A DNA stretch of 64,000 bases, from positions 7,056,001 to 7,120,000 of the forward strand of contig NC_063259.1 of assembly GCF_019578655.1 (NCBI RefSeq), given 5' to 3'. The notes below the pieces were generated by a model. It was not told the DNA's origin and made no database searches. It worked only from the letters and a program-made list of their open reading frames with translations. Below are positions 40,562 to 52,700 of the stretch, in pieces (within the stretch, counting starts at the first letter, position 1; each line of letters begins with the position of its first letter). Origin of the DNA: Ricinus communis. Taxonomy: Eukaryota > Streptophyta > Magnoliopsida > Malpighiales > Euphorbiaceae. The translations under genes were made by a program, and so were the position numbers.

Positions 40562-40865
40562 TTTGCCCTGGTCGAGCATGGCTCTCTGGGCTGATTTGTG
40601 TAAATTGCCGGAGGTAAGGTCCCTGGTCGAGCATTGCTCTCGGGCTTATTTGGATACTTAAGTGACCAGACTAGAGGTAAGGTCCCTGGTCGAGCATTGC
40701 TCTCGGGCCAGTCTTATTGGATTAAGAGAGCCGAATGGCTACTAGATTTCTTATTTGGATATTTAAGTGACCAGACTGGAGGTAAGGTCCCTGGTCGAGC
40801 ATTGCTCTCGGGGCGCCAGTCTTATTGGATTAAGAGAGCCGAATGGCTACTAGATTTTGGGGTTT
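40562..40865 (+). repeat. Minisatellite in LTR A (4 units)
   Basis: Four units built on CTGGTCGAGCATTGCTCTC, at about 40569, 40622, 40692 and 40790. The last two lie in a longer repeat that includes TTATTGGATTAAGAGAGCCG and GAATGGCTACTAGATTT. The core contains the near-palindrome GAGCATTGCTC. The same minisatellite, with different unit numbers, is in every other LTR copy in the window. Confidence 0.85.
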
Positions 40866-41460
40866 AGGGTTCTACCGAGCCACTCGTCCCGTAAAAGTAA
40901 ATATATATTTTTATTTATTTATTTATTATGGTATTTGATTATAATGTGATTTGTATTTACGTGCATGGTTGATATTTTGATTCGAATGATTAATATTTTA
41001 TGTCAAGGAAATAGTAGGGTATGATTATAGTATGGTTTGATATACTGATTTGAATAATCTATGTTTTCTAATAGTCCCTAGATTATTTGATTTTAACTCA
41101 CTCTCGAGACTGACAGTCTCCATTTATGTTTTTTTCAGATTCGTGACTGTTAGTTCTCCCGCGACTCTTATTCAGTAACCCGACTCTTTCATTATCGGGT
41201 GATGTATTTGATTTGGTATGTAAATTGGTAAATCTTAGATTCTCCGCAGTAGTAATAGTAAATGTATCAGTTGTAAATTTTCTGAGCTTCAGGTCTCGCC
41301 TAGTTTTTCTGGTAGACCGAAGTAATTTTGTAAAGTGTAACTATTAAGATAAATTGTGGCTTTAATAATATTAATTGGAGATGAGATTTGTTTAAATCAG
41401 TGAGTGTCAGGCTTACTACGGGTTTCGGTGGCCTTAAGCCTACCCATTTCCTAGTACCGG

Positions 41461-41488
41461 TCACGGGCCCACGGGTGGGGTCGTGACA
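41461..41488 (+). other. Stem-loop at the 3' terminus of LTR A
   Basis: The last bases contain GTCACGGGCCCACGGGTGGG followed by GTCGTGACA. GTCACG pairs with CGTGAC, and CCCAC inside pairs with GTGGG, so a compact hairpin can form exactly at the LTR end, a few bases before the primer-binding site in a full element. It is present in all copies, in altered form in E. Confidence 0.7.
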
Positions 41489-44400
41489 ACGGGATTATTT
41501 TCTGCGATTGATAAATATCCCTGTATTGCGGGATTGTTTTCTAATATTTATAAATATATATCTTTTATAGGGTTATTTTCTCATATTATAAAATTAACCA
41601 ATTTAAGGGGTTATTTTCTCATACGCACAAATATACCACAATTACGGGGTTATTTTATCAAATTCATTAATACTCCTCTGTTAAGGGGTTGTTATCTCAT
41701 ATTAAAAAATTTACCCCTTCTACGGGGCCGTTTTCTTAGACTGGCAATTACACTACTTTTATGGGTTTGTTTTCTAAGATTCATAAATATACACGTTTTA
41801 CGAAGTTATTTTCTTATATTGATAAATATACCACTTTTATGGGGTATTTGATTTGGTATGTAAATTGGTAAATCTTAGATTCTCCACAGTAGTAATAGTA
41901 AATGTATCAGTTGTAAATTTTCTAAGCTTCGGGTCTCGCCTAGTTTTTCTGGTAGACCGAAGTAATTTTGTAAAGTGTAACTATTAAGATAAATTGTGGC
42001 TTTAATAATATTAATTTGAGATGAGATTTGTTTAAATCAGTGAGTGTCAGGCTTACTACGGGTTTCGGTGGCCTTAAGCCTACCCATTCCCTAGTGCCGG
42101 TCACGGGCCCACGGGTGGGGTCGTGACAACGGGATTATTTTTTGCGATTGATAAATATCCCTGTATTGCGGGATTGTTTTCTAATATTTATAAATATATA
42201 TCTTTTATAGGGTTATTTTCTCATATTATAAAATTAACCAATTTAAGGAGTTATTTTATCATACGCACAAATATACCACAATTACGGGGTTATTTTATCA
42301 AATTCATTAATACTCCTCTGTTAAGGGGTTGTTATCTCATATTAAAAAATTTACCCCTTCTACGGGGCCATTTTCTTAGACTGGCAATTACACTACTTTT
42401 ATCGGTTTGTTTTCTAAGATTCATAAATATACACGTTTTACGAAGTTATTTTCTTATATTGATAAATATGCCACTTTTACGGGTAGCTTTCTCATATTAA
42501 ATTATTAGCACTATTATGGGGTTGTTTTTATAAATTGATAAATATACACACTTTACGGAGTTATTTTCTTATATTAAAAATTATAGCTCTTTTACGCGGT
42601 TGTTTTCTCTTATTAGAAAATTAACCCACTGAAGGGGTTGTTTTCTCATACTTACAAATATACCAAAATTACAGGGTTATTTTCTCCGATTGATAAATAT
42701 CCCCATATTGCGGGGTTGTTTTCTAATATTTATAAATATACCCCCTTACAGGGTTGTTTTCTCATATTAAAAATTTATCCTTTCTACGAGGCTGTTTTTC
42801 TAGACTTGCAATTACACTATTTTTACGGGGTTGTTTTCTCAGATTGATAAATATACAAGTTTACCGGGATCGTTTTCTCATATTAAATTATTAGCACACT
42901 TATGAGGTTGTTTTCTCAAATTGATAAATATACAAGTTTTACGAAATTATTTTCTTATATTAACAAATATACCTCTTTTACGGGTTTATTTTTTCATATT
43001 ATAAAATTAACCCATTTAAGGTGTTATTTTCTCATACTCACAAATATACCAAAATTATGGGGTATTTTCTCCGATTGATAAATATCCCCGTATTGCAGCG
43101 TTGTTTTCTAATATTTATAAATATACCTCTATTACAAGGTTGTTTTCTCATATTAAAAAATTTACCCCTTCTACGGGGTTGTTTTCTTAGACTGGCAATT
43201 ACACTACTTTTACGGTTTATTTTCTCAGATTCATAAATATACACGTTTTACGAGGTTATTTTCTTATATTGATAAATATACCAATTTTACAAGGTCATTT
43301 TCTCATATTAAATTATCAGGACTTTTACGGGATTATTTTTCAGATTCATAAATATACACGTTTTACGGAATCGTTATCTCATATTAAACTATTAGCACCA
43401 TTATGGGGTTGTTTTCTCAAATTGATAAATATATATGTTTTACGAAGTTATTTTTTTATATTGACAAATGTACCTCTTTTACGGGGTTGTTTTCTGATAT
43501 TATAAAATTAACCCATTTTAGGAGTTGTTTTCTAATACTCATAAATATACCAAAATTACGGCGTTGTTTTTCAGATTCATAAATATCACCGTATTACGGG
43601 GTTGTTCTCTAATATTTATAAATATACCCTTCTTACGGGGTTGTTTTCTCGTATTAAAATATTTACTCCTTCTATGAGGCTGTTTGCTTAGACTCGCAAT
43701 TACACTGCTTTTACGGGGTTGTTTTCTGAGATTCATAAATATACACTTTTACGGGATCATTTTCTCATATCAAATTATTAGCATTTTTATGGGTTTTTTC
43801 TCAAATTAATAAATATACGCGTTTTACGAGGTTATTTTCTTATATTGATAAATATACCCTTTTTATGGTGTTGTTTTCTCATATTATAAAATTAATCCAT
43901 TTAAGGGGTTATTTTCTCATACTCACAAATATAGCAAAATTACGATTTTATTTTTTCAGACTCATAAATATTACCATATTACGGGATGGTTCTCTAATAT
44001 TTATAAATATACCCCTCTTACGGGGTTGTTTTCTCATATTATAAAATTTAACTCTTCTACGAGGCTTTTTCTTAGACTCGCAATTACACTACTTTGACGG
44101 GGTTGTATTTACAAATTCATAATTATACACATTTTACGAGGTTATTTTTTATATTGATAAATACACTATCTTTACGGGGTTGTTTTCTCATATTAAATTA
44201 TTAGCACTAATATGGGGTTATTTTCTCAAATTGATAAATATACACGTTTTACGAAGTATTTTTTTATATTGATAAATATACCCTTTTACGGTGTTGTTTT
44301 CTCATATTTTAAAATTAACCCATTTAAGGGGTTATTTTCTCGTACTCACAAATAAACCAAAATTACGGTGTTATTTTTATATTTATAAATATTACCGTAT

Positions 44401-46588
44401 TACGGGATGGCTCTCTAATATTTATAAATATACCCTCTTACGGGGTTATTTTCTCAAATTAAAAAATTTACCTTTTCTATGAGGCTATTTTTGTAGATTC
44501 GCAATTACAATACTTTTACGGAGTTGTATTCACAAATTCATAATTATACACGTTTTACGGAATTATTTTCTTATATTGATAAATACACTATCTTTATGGG
44601 GTCGTTTTCTCATATCAAATTATTAGCACTATTATGGGGCTATTTTCTCAAAGTGATTAAATATACACGTTTTACAGAGTTATTTTCTTATATTGACAAA
44701 TATACCCTTTTTACGGGGTTGTTTTCTCATATTATAAAATCCACCAATATTTAAGGTTGTTTTCACATACTCACAAATATACCACAGATTCATAAATATT
44801 CCGTGTTACGGGGTTGTTATCTCATATTAAAAAATTTATCCCGTCTACGAGGCTATTTCCTTAGAGTGGCAATTACACTACTTTTACATGGTTGTTTTTC
44901 CAGATTCATAAATATACACCTTTACGGAGTTATTTTCTTAATATTGATAAATACACCACTCTTACAGCGTTGTTTTCCTATATTAAATTATTAGCACTGT
45001 TATGGGGTTATTTTCTCATACTCACAAATATACCAAAATTACTGTATTATTTTTTCAGACTCATAAATATTACCGTATTACGAGATGGTTCTCTAATATT
45101 TATAAATATACCCCTCTTACGGGGTTGTTTTCTTAAATTAAAAAATTTACTCCTTCTACGAGGCTGTTTTCTTAGACTCGTAATTACACTTCTTTTACAG
45201 CATATTTTACGATATTATTTTCTTATATTGATAAATACACTACCTTTACGAGGTCGTTTTCTCATATTAAATTATTAGCACAATTATGGGACTGTTTTCT
45301 CAAATTGATTAAATACACACGTTTATGAGTTATTTTCTTATATTGACAAATATACCCCTTTTAAGGGGTTGTTTTCTCATACTACAAAATCAACCAATTT
45401 AAAATGTTGTTTTCTCATACTCATAAATATACCACAATTACGGGGTTATTTTCTCAGATTCACAAATATTCCCGTGTTATGGGTTGTTATCTCATATTAA
45501 AAAATTCATCCCTTCTAAAATGGTTGTTTCCTTAGACTGGTAATTACACTACTTTTACGTGGTTGTTTTTCCAGATTCATAAATATACACCTTTTATGGA
45601 GTTATTTTCTTAATATTAATAAATACACCACTTTTACAACATCGTTTTCTCATATTAAATTATTAGCACTATTATGGGGTTATTTTCTCATACTCTAAAT
45701 ATACCAAAATTATGGTGTTATTTTTTTCAGGCTCATAAATATTACCGTATTATTGGATGGTTCTCTAATATTTATAAATATATCCCTCTTACGGGGTTGT
45801 TTTCTCATATTACCGCTTCTACGAGGCTATTTTCTTAGACTCGAAATTACACTACTTTTACGGAGTTGTTTTTTCATATTCACAATATACACGTTTTACG
45901 CTTTCTTAATATTGATAAATATACCACTTTTACGGTATCGTTTTCTCATATTAAATTATTATCACTATTATGGGGTTGTTTTCTCAAATTAATAAATATA
46001 CATGTTTTACGGAGTTATTTTCTTATCTTGACTAATATACCATTTTATGGGGTTGTTTTATCATATTATAAAATTAACCAATTTAAGGGATTATTTTCTC
46101 ACTCATAAAAATACCACAATTCCAGTGTTATTTTCTCAGATTCATAAATATTCTTTTATTACAGGGTTATTATCTCATTAAAAAATTTACCCCTTCTACG
46201 ATGTTGTTTACTTAGACTGGCAGTTACACTACTTTTACCGGTTGGTTTTTCATATTCATAAATATACACCTTTTATGGAGTTATTTTCTTAATATTGATA
46301 AATATACCCTTTACGAGGTCATTTTCTCATATTAAATTATTAGCACTATTATGGGGTTGTTTTCTCAAATTCATAAATATACACGCTTAAGGGTTATTTT
46401 CTTATATTGATTAATATACTACTTTTACGGGGTCATTTTCTCATATTAAATTATTAGCACTATTATGGGGTTAGTTTCTAAAATTCATAAATATACACGT
46501 TTTACGGAGTTATTTTCTCATATTAAAAAATTTATCCCTTCTACGAGGCTGTTTCTTAGACTCGCAATTACACTGCTTTTACTAGTTG
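41489..46588 (+). repeat. 39-bp satellite array, segment 5
   Basis: Satellite in the usual orientation, interrupted only by the duplicated LTR A fragment at 41844-42128. Local families are visible. A GATGGTTCTCTAATATTT form of type 6 recurs near 43985, 44405, 45087 and 45755. Blocks from 45.0 and 45.67 kb resemble each other at an offset of about 0.67 kb. A CACAATATACAC monomer with one base less than usual appears near 45885. The segment ends within a type 8/9 junction at the insertion of D. Confidence 0.94.
41844..42128 (+). mobile_element. Duplicated 3' end fragment of LTR A
   Basis: 285 bp identical in layout to 41204-41488, ending TCGTGACA with ACGGG after it. It is not a separate insertion: its left border lies inside a satellite monomer with no target duplication, and the flanking satellite is duplicated with it. 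Confidence 0.9.
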
Positions 46589-49500
46589 TGTCACGACCCC
46601 ATCCGTGGGCCCATGACCGGCACTAAGGAATGGGTAGGCGTAAGGCCACCGAATCCCGTAGTAAGCTTGACACTCACAACTCAAATAAATCTCATCTCAA
46701 CTTTTACTATTATTAACGCCATAATTTATAGTAACATTAAATTTTACACAATTAAATCGGTCTGCCAGAAGAACTAGGCGAGACCCGAAACTCAGAAAAT
46801 TTACAACTGATACATCTACTATTACTACTGCAGAGAATCTAAGATTTACCAATTTACATATCAAATCAAATACATCACCCGATGATGAATGAGTCGGGTT
46901 ACTAGATAAGAGTTGCGAGAAGACTAACAGTCACGGATCTGAGAAAAATAGTAAATTGAGACTGTCAGTCTCGAGAGTGAACTAAAATTAAATAATCTAG
47001 AGACTATTGCAGTCTTCACAGAAAATATTAATTATTCGAATCAATATATTAAACCATGCACGTAAATACAACTCATATTATAATCATACCATAATAAATA
47101 AATAAATAAAAATATATTTTTATTTTTACGGGACGAGTGGCTCAGTAGAACCCTAACCCCAAATTCTAGTAGCCATTTTGTCTCTCTTAATCCAATAAGA
47201 CTGGCGCCTAGAGAGCAATGCTCGACTAGGGACCTTACCTCTAGTCTGGTCACTTAAGTATCCAAATATGCCGGCGCCCAGAGAGCAATGCTCGACTAGG
47301 GACCTTTACTCCGGCATCTCATTCCAATAGGACTGGCGCCTAGAGAGCGAAGCTCGACCAGGGTCCTTAACTCCAGTCCGGTCACTTAATATTCATTATC
47401 TGCCCAAGCCTTTAAGCCCTCTTATTCCAATAAGACTGGCGCCCAGAGAGCAATGCTCGACCAGGGACCTTACCTCCGGCAATTTACTCAAATCAACCCA
47501 GAGAGCCATGCTCGACCAGGGCAAAACTCATAATAATAATCTTATTACCGCAATTTACTCAAATAAGCCCAGAGAGCCATGCTCGACCAGGGCGAACCCA
47601 TAAAAATCTTATTACATGTCCATGATCATTACCGGTACGCACGCGGTCCTGATGTAACCCATCAGGTGGCATGTTCTACGAAAGCCACATTCCCAAGTCG
47701 CAATCATCACATTTAAAAGAAAATATCATTGTCTAATGAAATCATCCAACACATATCGAAGTAAAGATTAAAGATTTAGGGTAAAGCAACACGCAATTCG
47801 TGAGGAAAAATAATAACATTTGTATTATTATAACATTACTAATAATAATATTTATATTATTTTCAATAATCAATAATCAAGTGAAATCATTTATATTGCG
47901 ATACTAATAATCATATTAAGTATAAATTCTAAAATAGCATATTAAAATCAGACTTAGCAATAGTGCAATGATTAAATGACTTTAACTCACAGAATTGGGC
48001 GACCTCCTAGCTCTGCTCCGGTGCCTCGGTTGGAGCGAGCCGAACAGACAGATCATCTAATCACGGAAAATAATTTATCAAAATGCTGAAACAATCGATC
48101 ATTAATCCTAGGTCTAGACTCCTAGGACTGACTGTCTAAGAATCTCGACTCGATAAATTCTACCGAAAATTCGGCAGAACCTCCCCTACAATACTAACAT
48201 TTACCCCCCGTAAAACGGGTCCAGGATCTGCCAGAAAAACACTTCAAAAATCCAACAATCCAAACAACGGGAGTCGGGTCCCCAAACTTCACTATTTTTC
48301 CCGACTCCACCACACAGCACAAAAACACGACTATGGGAGGCAGTCCGACAAACAATTATTTTTGACTCATAAATATCATCTAATACTCAACACAATCAAT
48401 AGACACACAATTAAACCAAGAATTTCCAAAATTATAGGCTAGAGAAAATTACCGAGACACTCGGTCGCTCGGTCGACTCGCCTTCGGCCGTCGGAGTCCG
48501 ATCGACGATCCGAACACACCATCGGACTCAATATGACGCCCTGAAGACGATCTCTGCTTCTGATTTTCCGATCTGATACCCGATCATGTGGAGAGAATTT
48601 TCGGACGATCTCGGCCGTCGATTTGCAAACGAAGTCCGATCGCCACGAAACCGGTGCCATTGCGAAGCTTGAGCTGAGAAGAGTCGGGATATGCCCTCCG
48701 ATCGTCCATAGCTCGCCAGAGCTCGTTGGAAATGCCCAAAAACCTCGGCTGACTCCATTTTCTCTCTCCACCGTGAACCTCCGTTTCCGGCCACCATTGT
48801 CGACACCGCTGCCGCCAAAATAAAGCCAAGGCTAAGAGGAGTCAATCGCCACAAAGATCAGCCATCACGGAAATGCACGTGACGGCGACAAGGGAAGTCT
48901 CGTGGCTTCATCTCCTCGCCCCATCGCGCCATTGACGACGCCAAGAAGACCGACAATGGCCACCTACTGACGCGCGACGCCCTCTCTCTCTCTCTCCCTT
49001 CTTCCCCCATTTTCTTTCTCTCCCCCGACACTCTCTTCTTTCCTTTCTTTCAATATCGATATTTGACCCCTGAACTTTTCCTTATTACAATTTGGTCCCT
49101 CAACTTTCTTAATTACTTACAATTTCATCCTGCAGAATTTCTAATTAACCCATAAACTTTTCTTTAGCCTTTCAATTAAACCGCTAACTAATTAATTTGG
49201 GCCAAATTAGAATTATTGAAAATACATAATTACACAAATACCCCTGACCGACATAATTATTTACAAAAATACCGAACTTACAAACTTCCATTAAGACCCC
49301 ATAATAATAAAATTATACTTTTAATCCTTATTTCAAAATAAATTTCCAATTTAGTCCTAACACACAATTAAATTAAATAGCCAATTTGCTAAATATTTTC
49401 CAACTTAAAATTAAATACCACTAGCTAATTAAAATACCAATTTCCCCAAAATTCTTTTATAAAAACACCATTTACAAATTCTTTAATAATTCTCCAATAT

Positions 49501-49760
49501 ATAATTTTATTTATATATATTACATATACATTGGGAAAAATTAAAATTACCAAAACTATAATTTACCTTCCAAATAATTTACTTAATTAATTTCTTAAAG
49601 ATCCAATAAATTGGGTATAGAAAAAATAACTCATTTAATTGTCTAATATTAAAATTCAAAATTTGCATTTAAATCATTCCAATTAAACCAAATAAAGATA
49701 AAACAAAATTAATTTAAATAAATACTCATTATTAAATATATAAAAATTTCAGGTATTACA
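46589..49760 (-). mobile_element. Solo LTR D, reverse orientation
   Basis: Starts TGTCACGACCCCATCCGTGG and ends CAGGTATTACA on the plus strand, so it is the A-type LTR in reverse, 3172 bp. Flanks are AGTTG (46584-46588) and TGTTG (49761-49765), a 5-bp duplication with one mismatch. Parts in order on the plus strand: terminal hairpin, palindrome GAGACTGTCAGTCTC near 46958, six minisatellite units (47190-47600), GC-rich stretch (about 48440-49060) with a CT tract near 48982, then AT-rich sequence to the end. No PBS or pol is present. It is about 160-240 bp longer than A and B, partly because of extra minisatellite units. Confidence 0.87.
47190..47600 (-). repeat. Minisatellite in LTR D (6 units)
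   Basis: Six units with GAGAGCAATGCTCGACYAGGG or close forms (about 47210, 47281, 47343, 47446, 47500 and 47571). Units 5 and 6 share GAGAGCCATGCTCGACCAGG and are preceded by near-identical CAATTTACTCAAAT, so they are probably the latest duplication. This is the highest unit number among the LTR copies here. Confidence 0.85.
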
Positions 49761-52700
49761 TGTTGTTTTCTCATATTCATAATATACACGTTTTACGCGG
49801 TTGTTTTCTTAATGTTGATAAATATACCACTTTTACGGCATCGTTTTCTCATATTAAATTATTATCACTATTATGGGGTTCTTTTCTCAAATTGATAAAT
49901 ATACACGTTTTATGGAGTTATTTTCTTATATTGACAAATATATCGCTTTTACGGAGTTGTTTTCTCATATTATAAAATTAACCAATTTAAGAGGTTGTTT
50001 TCTCATACTCACAAATATACCAAAATTATAGGATTATTTTCTCAGATTAATAAATATCATCGTATTACGGGGTTGTTCTCTGGTATTTATAAATATACCC
50101 CTCTTATGGGTTGTTTTCTCATATTAAGAAATTTACCCCTTCTACGAGGTTGTTTTCTTAGACTCGCTATTATACAACTTTTCCGAGGTTGTTTTCTCAA
50201 ATTCATAGTTATATATGTTTTACGAGATTATTTTCTTATATTGATAAATACACCACTTTTACAGAGTCGTTTTCTCATATTAAATTATTAGCACTATTAT
50301 GGGGTTGTATTCATAAATTGATACACGTTTTACAGAGTTATTTTATTATATTGACAAATATACCCCTTTTACGGGGTTGTTTTCTCATATTATAAAATTA
50401 ACCCATTTAAGGGGTTGTTTTCTCATACTCACAAATATACCAAATTACGGGGTTATTTTTCTAGATTAACAAATATCACCGTATTACGGGATTGTTCTCT
50501 AGTATTTATAAATATACCCCTCTTACGAGTTGTTTTCTCATATTAAAAAATTTACCCCTTCTACAAAGCTATTTTCTTAGACTCGCAATTACACTACTTT
50601 TACGTAGTTGTTTTCTAAGATTCATGATATACACATTTTACAAGGTTATTTTCTTATATTGATAAATATACCACTTTTACGGTGTTGTTTTCTCATATTA
50701 AATTATTATCATTATTATGGAGTTGTTTTCTCAAATTCATTAATATACACGTTTTACGGAGATATTTTCTTATATTGACAAATCTACCCATTTTACGGGG
50801 TTGTTTTCTCATATTATAAAATTAACCCATTTAAGTGGTTGTTTTCTCATACTCACAAATATACCACAATTACGGGGTTATTTTTCCAAATTCGTAAATA
50901 TCCCCGTTTACGGGGTTGTTTTCTCATATTAAAAAATTTACCGCTTTTACAAGGCTGTTTTCTTAGACTCGCAATTACACTGCTTTTAGGGAGTTGTTTT
51001 CTCAGATTCATAATATACACGTTTTACGCGGTTATTTTCTTAATATTGATAAATATACTACTTTTACTGCATCATTTTCTCATATTAAATTATTATCATT
51101 GTTATGGGGTTGTTTTCTCAAATTGATAAATATACACGTTTTACGGAGTTATTTTCTTATCTTAACAAATATACCCTTTTACGGGGTTGTTTTCTCATAT
51201 TATAAAATTAACCAATTTAAGGAGTTGTTTTCTCATACTCACAAATATACCACAATTACGAGGTTATTTTCTCAAATTCATAAATATTCCTGTATTACGG
51301 GGTTATTATCTCATATTAAAAAATTTACCTCTTCTACGATGTTGTTATCTTAGACTGGCAGTTACACTACTTTTACCAGTTGTTTTTTTTCATATTCATA
51401 AATATACACCTTTTATGGAGTTATTTTCTTAATACTGATAAATATACCACTTTTACGGGGTCGTTTTCTCATATTAAATTATTAGCACTATTATGGGGTT
51501 GTTTTTCCAAATTCGTAAATATACACGCTTAACGGGCTTATTTTCTTATATTGATAAATATACCGCTTTTATGAGGTCATTTTTTCATATTAAATTATTA
51601 GCATTATTATGGGGTTATTTTTTCAAATTCATAAATATAAACGCTTTACGGTGTTGTTTTCTCATATTTAAAAATTTATCTTTTCTACGAGGCTGTTTCT
51701 TATATTCGCAATTACACTATTTTTACGGAGTTATTTTCTCAGATTCATAATATACACATTTTACGTGATTATTTTCTTAATATTGATAAATATACCACTT
51801 TTACGACATCGTTTTCTCATATTAAATTATTATCACTATTATGGGGTTCGTTTCTTAAATTGATAAATATACATGTTTTACAGAGTTATTTTCTTATCTT
51901 GACAAATATACCTTTTATGGGGTTATTTTCTCATATTATAAAATTAACCAATTTATGGGGTTGTTTTCTCATACTCACAAATATACCACAATTACGGGGT
52001 TATTTTCTTAGATTCATAAATATTCCTGTATTACGGGATTATTATCTTATATTAAAAAATTTACCCATTCTACGATGTTGTTTTCTTAGACTGGCAGTTA
52101 CACTACTTTTACTGGTTGTCTTTTCATATTCATAAATGTATACCTTTTATGGAGTTATTTTCTTATTATTGATAAATATACCACTTTTACGTTGTCGTTT
52201 TTTCTTATTATTGATAAATATACCACTTTTACGTTGTCGTTTTTTCTTATTATTGATAAATATACCACTTTTACGTTGTCGTTTTTTCATATTAAATTAG
52301 CACTATTATGGGGTTGTTTTCTGAAATTCATAAATATACACGTTTTACAGGTTTTTTTATATTGACAAATATACCCATTTTACTGTATTATTTTTTCATA
52401 TTATAAAATTAACCTATTTAATGGGTTATTTTCTCATACAAACAAATATACCAGAATTATGGGGATATTTTCTCCGATTGATAAATATCCACGTATTATG
52501 GGTTTTTTTCTAATATTTATAAATATACTCCTCTTACGGGGTTGTTTTCTCATATTAAAAAATTACCCTTTCTATAGGGCTGTTTTCTCATATACACGTT
52601 TTACGGAGTTATTTTCTTATATTGATAAATATACCCTTTTTACGGGGTTTTTTTTTCTCATATTATAAAATTAATCCATTTAAGGGGTTGTTTTCTCATA

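Larger units (their letters stand above)
35538..41488 (+). mobile_element. Solo LTR A, interrupted by solo LTR B
   Basis: Begins TGTAACACCCCGAATTTT and ends GGTGGGGTCGTGACA, that is TG...CA. It is flanked by a perfect 5-bp duplication ACGGG (35533-35537 and 41489-41493). Without the nested B copy and one target duplication it is about 3.0 kb. Parts in order: AT-rich left 600 bp, GC-rich stretch with a GA-rich tract (about 36200-36696), [B], continuation of the GC-rich stretch (39636-39720), then the 3' part with four minisatellite units (40562-40860) and the GAGACTGACAGTCTC palindrome near 41104. No PBS, polypurine tract or pol is present, so it is read as a solo LTR left by recombination between the two LTRs of a full element. 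The family is probably Ty3/gypsy. Confidence 0.88.
41204..42483 (+). repeat. 640-bp tandem duplication across the LTR A/satellite border
   Basis: 41204-41843 and 41844-42483 are two tandem copies at an offset of exactly 640 bp. Each holds the last 285 bp of LTR A (from GTATTTGATTTGGTATG to TCGTGACA), the ACGGG target copy and about 355 bp of satellite. By eye they differ at about 13 positions, near 2 percent. The duplication must be younger than the insertion of A. Confidence 0.93.

Noticed and set aside
35538..49760. Elements A, B and D as DNA transposons with inverted ends (TGT...ACA).
   Set aside because: Only three terminal bases are inverted, the target duplication is 5 bp, and the sequence next to the same terminus in C is a tRNA-Met primer-binding site. 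This fits LTRs better.
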